A stretch of 64,000 nt of DNA from JABDFW01 sp035550215 (GTDB lineage Bacteria; Bacteroidota; Bacteroidia; Chitinophagales; Chitinophagaceae): assembly GCA_035550215.1 (NCBI GenBank), contig DASZPM010000031.1, positions 62,001 through 126,000 of the forward strand, read 5' to 3'. Shown here piece by piece: positions 59,578-64,000 of the stretch. Positions within the stretch are counted from its first letter, which is position 1, and every line of letters starts with the position of its first letter. A program made the translations under genes and the position numbers. The notes under the pieces are model-generated. The model was not told where the DNA came from and searched no databases. It worked only from the letters and a program-made list of their open reading frames with translations.

Positions 59578-61683
59578 ATGAGGAAAATGGGATGGGTTAT
59601 CCTTGCTTTATTTTTATTACCACCCGCCTTCGGGCAACAAGCGCATCTTGATTCGTTGCTTAACCTGCTGAAAGCCTACGCTAAAGATGATACGGTAAAG
59701 CTTAACCTGCTTAATGATATTGCGTATGATTACTGCAGGATAGACGCCGGCAAAGGCCTGCAAACTGCAGATAAGGCCATTGCGCTGGCGCAAAAATTAA
59801 ATATCCCTGCAAAACTTGCAACTTCCTTCAATTATAAAGGTATTAACTATAGCAGTAAAGGACAGGATAGCCTGGCACTGGCATGTTATAACCATGCGCT
59901 GGTATTATACAGGCAGGCAGGTAATTTACTTCGTGTTGGCGCAACGTATAATAACATGGCTATATCGTTTGTAAATCTTTCCAATTATGCTGAAGCGCTG
60001 GAATATCACACAAAAGCTTTTGCCATATTTGAGCAATTGAATGATAAAACACGTATGGGTAACTCACTTAACAATATCGGTGTGATATACCTATACGTGG
60101 CCGATTATAGTAAGGCGCTGGAATATTATCTTAAAGCACTTGCTATTTTTGAAACAGCGGGTAATAAAAATGCATTCGGTAACACATTAAGCAATATTGG
60201 CCTGGTGTATGATCATCTCTCAAATTTTCCCAGAGCGCTTGAATATCAAAACAGGGCACTGGCAGTGTACCGCGAAAATGGTGACAAAGCCGGCATGGCG
60301 AGCGCGCTTGGCAACATCGGTAACGTTTACCAGGATATGGACAGCAGCACAAAAGCGCTGGCGCTGTATCAACAGGCGCTTGTTATCAGCGAGCAGTCGG
60401 GTAACCAGCGCGGTATTGCCAGTAATTATGGCAATATTGGCATAGTTTATAACTCCCTGGGCAATTACGCAAAAGCGCTTGAGTACCTGCAAAAATCCAT
60501 GGCGATGAATACCGCGGCAGGCGACAAACAACGAATGGCCGGCGACTATAACCAGCTTGGCAAATTGTATTTAAATGCACCCGCCGCATTTTTGCAAAAG
60601 CAATATGTAGCGCCAGGCAGCAGGTATAATAAAGTAATAGAGCTTGAGAGCCGCGCCCTTGCGGTTGCTGAAGAAATTGGCAGTGCAGATATACAACGTG
60701 ATGTATGGGAAACGATGAGCAAGGTTTATGAAGCAGCAAATAAAAATGGCCTTGCACTGACAGCATATAAGCAGTATATAGCTTTCAGGGACAGTGTGGT
60801 AAATACTGAAACAAAGCAAAATATTCTGCGTAAGGAAATGCAATTTGAGTTTGAAAAAAAGCAGGCCATTGCAAAAGCGGAAAGCGATAAGCAAAAAGTG
60901 CTGGCAAATGCAGAAATACATCGCCAGCAGCTTGTGCGTAATGCTTTAATTTTTAGCGGTGCGGTTATATTTTTGGCCGCATTAGTGACTTTTATTTTTT
61001 ATAAAAAAAGAAGGGACGCGGCAGAGCACCAGAAAGAGGCAGAGTTTAATATGCTGGTAACAGACACAGAAATGAAAGCGTTGCGGGCCCAGATGAACCC
61101 GCATTTTATTTTCAATTCTCTTAATTCTATAAGCGATTATATTCAAAAATCTGATGCTGCAACTGCGGCGATGTATGCGGCAAAATTTGCAAAGCTGATG
61201 CGGATGATACTGGAGAATTCTGAGAAGAAGGAAGTTTGCCTTGCCGATGACCTTGAGGCCCTTAGCGTGTATATGGAACTGGAACGCCTGCGGCTGGACA
61301 ATAAATTTGATTACTCGCTGACAGTAGCTGACAATATTGACGCTGACAATACTTTATTACCACCATTGTTACTGCAACCCTTTGTAGAAAATAGTATCTG
61401 GCATGGCATTTCAAAAAAAGCGGGACGCGGCAAAATTACGGTACACATTGAGCGGGAAGGGGAGATGCTTAAATGTACTGTAAATGATGATGGCGTTGGG
61501 AGAAGTGAAAAAGGGGCTGCTATTTTACATAAACCTGCCGGCAAATCGTTTGGCTTAAAAGTTACACAATCCCGCATTGAAATACTGAATAAATTAAAAA
61601 AATCAAGCGCCGCGGTTACTTTAACCGACCTTGAACAGGGAATGCGGGTTGAAGTTGTTCTGCCATTTGAAACAAGTATATAA
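59578..61683 (+). CDS. TPR-containing LytS-type sensor histidine kinase
   Basis: 701 residues from the ATG at 59578. A signal peptide (about 1-20) is followed by about seven TPR motifs (about 40-360), a coiled coil (about 410-450), a membrane helix (about 455-477) and a His_kinase domain. The phospho-acceptor is His509 in M-N-P-H-F-I-F-N-S-L, with N-box P-F-V-E-N-S-I-W-H-G and the HATPase pattern F-G-L-K-V-T-Q-S-R-I-E. TPRs are therefore periplasmic and may bind a peptide or protein ligand. It is followed after 22 bases by its LytTR regulator. Confidence 0.93.
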   Translation: MRKMGWVILALFLLPPAFGQQAHLDSLLNLLKAYAKDDTVKLNLLNDIAYDYCRIDAGKGLQTADKAIALAQKLNIPAKLATSFNYKGINYSSKGQDSLALACYNHALVLYRQAGNLLRVGATYNNMAISFVNLSNYAEALEYHTKAFAIFEQLNDKTRMGNSLNNIGVIYLYVADYSKALEYYLKALAIFETAGNKNAFGNTLSNIGLVYDHLSNFPRALEYQNRALAVYRENGDKAGMASALGNIGNVYQDMDSSTKALALYQQALVISEQSGNQRGIASNYGNIGIVYNSLGNYAKALEYLQKSMAMNTAAGDKQRMAGDYNQLGKLYLNAPAAFLQKQYVAPGSRYNKVIELESRALAVAEEIGSADIQRDVWETMSKVYEAANKNGLALTAYKQYIAFRDSVVNTETKQNILRKEMQFEFEKKQAIAKAESDKQKVLANAEIHRQQLVRNALIFSGAVIFLAALVTFIFYKKRRDAAEHQKEAEFNMLVTDTEMKALRAQMNPHFIFNSLNSISDYIQKSDAATAAMYAAKFAKLMRMILENSEKKEVCLADDLEALSVYMELERLRLDNKFDYSLTVADNIDADNTLLPPLLLQPFVENSIWHGISKKAGRGKITVHIEREGEMLKCTVNDDGVGRSEKGAAILHKPAGKSFGLKVTQSRIEILNKLKKSSAAVTLTDLEQGMRVEVVLPFETSI

Positions 61684-61705
61684 TAGTTGCGTATAAAGAA
61701 AACGT

Positions 61706-62455
61706 ATGATACATGCTATAATTGTTGATGATGAGCAGCATTGCATTAACCACCTGCGCCGGCTGTTTGCAGTAATGCCCGGAAATGACGTGCACCTTGT
61801 TGCGGAGGCGCAGACTTTAGAAGACGGTCTTGATGCAATAAAGCGTTATTCGCCCGAAGTTGTTTTTCTTGATGTACAGTTGCATGATAAAACGGGGTTT
61901 GACCTGCTTTTACAATTGCCCGTGATAAATTTTGATGTGATTTTTACTACTGCTTATGACAAATATGCTGTCCAGGCTTTTAAATTCAGTGCTGTTGATT
62001 ACCTGTTAAAGCCGGTTGATGCAGCAGACTTGCAACATTCCCTGGAAAAAGTAAAACATAACAAGCAACTGAAACAGGCCTCGGAAAAAATGGATGTGCT
62101 TTTTCATAACCTTAAAGCTATAAATGGCCAGGTGAAAAGAATATGCGTACCCGTATCAAATGGTCTGGAGTTTTTGCAGGTTGCCGATATACTGCGTTGT
62201 GAAAGCCATGTGAATTATACCACCCTGTTTTTAAAGGACAAAAGGAAACTTCTGGTGTCTAAAACGCTGAAAGAATTTGAAGAACTTTTGACCGAGTATA
62301 ATTTTTTCAGGGTGCACAACTCGCATCTGATTAATCTTGCATATATAAAAAGCTATAATAAAGGTAAAGGAGGAGTTGTTGTTATGACAGACGGCTCACA
62401 GATAGATGTTTCAACCAGGAGAAAAGAAGACTTTTTGAAAAGAATGCAGGGCTAA
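61706..62455 (+). CDS. LytTR-family response regulator
   Basis: 249 residues. The receiver domain (about 1-118) has acidic residues Asp8-Asp9, phospho-acceptor Asp56 (V-V-F-L-D-V-Q-L), and Lys near 104 (L-L-K-P-V-D). The LytTR DNA-binding domain spans about 145-247 (F-F-R-V-H-N-S-H-L-I-N-L and G-S-Q-I-D-V-S-T-R-R-K). It is cotranscribed with the TPR kinase at 59578. Targets are not identifiable; LytTR regulators often control envelope or polysaccharide genes. Confidence 0.95.
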   Translation: MIHAIIVDDEQHCINHLRRLFAVMPGNDVHLVAEAQTLEDGLDAIKRYSPEVVFLDVQLHDKTGFDLLLQLPVINFDVIFTTAYDKYAVQAFKFSAVDYLLKPVDAADLQHSLEKVKHNKQLKQASEKMDVLFHNLKAINGQVKRICVPVSNGLEFLQVADILRCESHVNYTTLFLKDKRKLLVSKTLKEFEELLTEYNFFRVHNSHLINLAYIKSYNKGKGGVVVMTDGSQIDVSTRRKEDFLKRMQG

Positions 62456-62464
62456 ACAAGTATT

Positions 62465-62484
62465 TTACCGGAGATAACCGGTAA
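62465..62484 (+). terminator. Inverted repeat after the LytTR gene
   Basis: TTACCGG (62465-62471) pairs perfectly with CCGGTAA (62478-62484) over a 6-base loop, 9 bases after the stop. No clean T-run follows, so it is a weak terminator candidate. Confidence 0.35.
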
Positions 62485-62548
62485 GCAATTTATATTTTAC
62501 CTCTTGCCAAAGTTACTTGTGTGTAAAGCTCTATTATGGTAAAAAACC

Positions 62549-62556
62549 TACTTTTG
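62549..62556 (+). promoter_or_regulatory. lysS: -7 promoter box of lysS
   Basis: TACTTTTG is an exact TAnnTTTG match. The start site would lie near 62562, leaving a leader of about 14 bases before the ATG at 62576. The nearest TTG upstream is 29 bases away, so no good -33 box is seen. Confidence 0.45.
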
Positions 62557-62575
62557 CAGTCCTTTAAAATTATTT

Positions 62576-64000
62576 ATGAACCAGCAATTATCAGAGCAGG
62601 AGGTTATTCGCCGTGAGAAACTGCATAAACTGCAGGCGGCGGGTATTGATGCCTATCCTGCAGCACTATACCCTGTTTCACATTATTCAGCCGATATAAA
62701 AGTAGCCTATACCGAGGAGACCAAAGACCAGTTTGCCAGCGTTTGCGTGGCGGGCAGGATAATGAGCATTAATGACCGCGGCAAGGTATTGTTTGTTAAA
62801 ATACAGGATAGCAAAGGAGTAATTCAATTATATATTAAGCGTGATGATGTTTGCCCCGGTGAGGACAAGGCCTTTTGGGATGTTGTTGTAAGGCCACTGG
62901 ATTATGGCGATATAATAGGCGTTACCGGTTATGTATTTGTTACCAAAACCGGCGAAACTTCTGTGCACACCCAAACACTGGTTTTATTAGCTAAATCTCT
63001 AAAACCATTGCCGGTTGTTAAACGTGATGAAGAAGGGCATGTATTTGACGAAGTAACCGACCCTGAATTTCGTTACCGCCAGCGTTACGCGGATTTAATC
63101 GTCAACCCCAACGTAAAGACAGCATTTGTACAGCGCACAAAACTCATTAATACTATCCGTGCATTTTTAAATGAAAAGGGTGCACTGGAAGTAGATACGC
63201 CGGTGCTGCAGGCAATACCCGGTGGGGCGGCGGCAAGGCCTTTTGTAACACATCATAACACGCTGGATATGCCTTTTTACCTGCGCATAGCCAATGAACT
63301 ATACCTTAAAAGACTTATCGTGGGCGGGTTTGACTGGGTGTACGAGTTTAGCCGCAATTTCAGGAACGAGGGGATGGACAGAACGCATAACCCCGAATTT
63401 ACTGTGCTGGAATGGTACACGGCCTACAAAGATTATTTCTGGATGATGGAAACAACTGAACAATTGTTTGAGCGTATTGCGATTGCATTGCATGGTACAA
63501 CCGATGTTCAGTTTGGTAACAACATCATTAATTTCAAAGCGCCTTATCGCCGGGTTTCCATGTATGACGCCATTAAAGAAAGCACCGGTATTGATGTAAG
63601 CGAAATGGATGAAGATGGTTTGCGCGGCGTATGCAAACAACTGCATATTGCTGCCGACGCCACTATGGGCAAAGGCAAACTGATTGATGAGATATTCAGC
63701 GCGAAAGAAGATAATTATATTCAGCCAACTTTTATCATTGACCATCCTGTTGAAATGAGCCCGCTTACCAAAAAGCACCGCAGCAAACCTGGTTTGGTGG
63801 AGCGTTTTGAATTGTTTGTTAACGGTAAGGAAATTGCCAATGCCTACAGTGAGCTGAATGACCCAATTGACCAGCGCGAACGGTTTGAGGAACAAAGCCG
63901 GCTGATGGAAAGGGGTGATGATGAAGCAATGTACATTGACAATGATTTTCTCCGCGCACTTGAATATGGTATGCCTCCTACCAGTGGTATTGGTATTGGT
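62576..64000 (+). CDS. lysS: Lysyl-tRNA synthetase, class II (3' end cut by window)
   Basis: The first 475 codons, all but the last ~30 of a typical 500-residue enzyme. It charges tRNA-Lys with lysine in the cytoplasm. The N-terminal OB-fold (about 57-150, V-C-V-A-G-R-I-M-S) precedes the class II core: motif 1 near residues 175-215, motif 2 at about 262-276 (F262-R-N-E-G-M-D-R-T-H-N-P-E-F), and the C-terminal segment G-M-P-P-T-S-G-I-G-I-G of motif 3 begins before the window end. The ATG is chosen by the family start M-N-Q-Q-L-S-E-Q-E and the upstream -7 box. Confidence 0.97.
   Translation, partial: MNQQLSEQEVIRREKLHKLQAAGIDAYPAALYPVSHYSADIKVAYTEETKDQFASVCVAGRIMSINDRGKVLFVKIQDSKGVIQLYIKRDDVCPGEDKAFWDVVVRPLDYGDIIGVTGYVFVTKTGETSVHTQTLVLLAKSLKPLPVVKRDEEGHVFDEVTDPEFRYRQRYADLIVNPNVKTAFVQRTKLINTIRAFLNEKGALEVDTPVLQAIPGGAAARPFVTHHNTLDMPFYLRIANELYLKRLIVGGFDWVYEFSRNFRNEGMDRTHNPEFTVLEWYTAYKDYFWMMETTEQLFERIAIALHGTTDVQFGNNIINFKAPYRRVSMYDAIKESTGIDVSEMDEDGLRGVCKQLHIAADATMGKGKLIDEIFSAKEDNYIQPTFIIDHPVEMSPLTKKHRSKPGLVERFELFVNGKEIANAYSELNDPIDQRERFEEQSRLMERGDDEAMYIDNDFLRALEYGMPPTSGIGIG

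Noticed and set aside
63299..63895. 198-codon minus-strand frame under lysS
   Set aside because: Complement of the highly conserved lysS coding strand; no promoter or similarity of its own.
1..64000. tRNA or rRNA genes
   Set aside because: No cloverleaf-like or rRNA conserved sequences were recognised in any intergenic region; all long segments are protein-coding.

Overview
The window reads as a chromosomal segment of a Bacteroidota bacterium, most likely from the Chitinophagaceae or a close relative. This is inferred from the gene families: FtsX-type permeases without an ATPase, a GIN/DUF2807 protein, DUF3857 transglutaminases, a LytS-type TPR kinase with a LytTR regulator, DUF1549/DUF1553 with DUF1501 proteins, Bat-type genes, group II GGGP synthase and a B12-dependent ribonucleotide reductase. 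Several genes also carry the Bacteroidota promoter signature (TTTG at -33, TAnnTTTG at -7). GC content looks to be about 40-45%. No rRNA, tRNA, insertion sequence, prophage or CRISPR array was seen.

Layout. Positions 1-7066 hold small soil-type accessory modules: two PhnB-like VOC proteins, a DoxX-like protein, two SRPBCC proteins, an ABM-like monooxygenase, a truncated sterol desaturase, a Crp/Fnr regulator, an SDR, a DUF1080 protein, a GNAT, and an ArsR-AHSA1 pair behind a clear promoter/operator. Positions 7102-18390 hold a large FtsX permease, a DUF2807 protein, a GH2 glycosidase, a sugar isomerase-like protein, a deacetylase-fold-like secreted protein and a TPR-TlpA thioredoxin. Positions 18463-28285 hold a frameshifted small lipoprotein with a coupled unknown gene, gpmI, DUF4783, a cysteine-motif pair that may handle metal, GH29 fucosidase, purU and an M1 peptidase.

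Positions 28311-33193 (minus strand) hold a reduced Bat operon (DUF58, BatD-like, VWA), GGGP synthase and a polysaccharide deacetylase. Divergent from these is a tightly overlapping FkbH-like/ACP/VOC/GNAT cassette (33263-36457), the best candidate for an uncharacterised biosynthetic system. Then come nrdJ, a 1099-residue TPR plus MORN_2-repeat protein, two tandem DUF3857 transglutaminase-fold proteins (one with an intact Cys-His-Asp triad, one without) and a YcxB-like protein.

Positions 48134-64000 hold murF, a cytochrome c-like DUF1549/DUF1553 protein separated from its usual DUF1501 partner by a hypothetical gene and a GH95 fucosidase, a WG-repeat/SHOCT pair, a TPR histidine kinase with LytTR regulator, and the 5' 95% or so of lysS, cut by the window end. 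GH2, GH29 and GH95 enzymes and a DUF1080 protein indicate plant- or animal-glycan use, but no SusC/SusD pair is present here.
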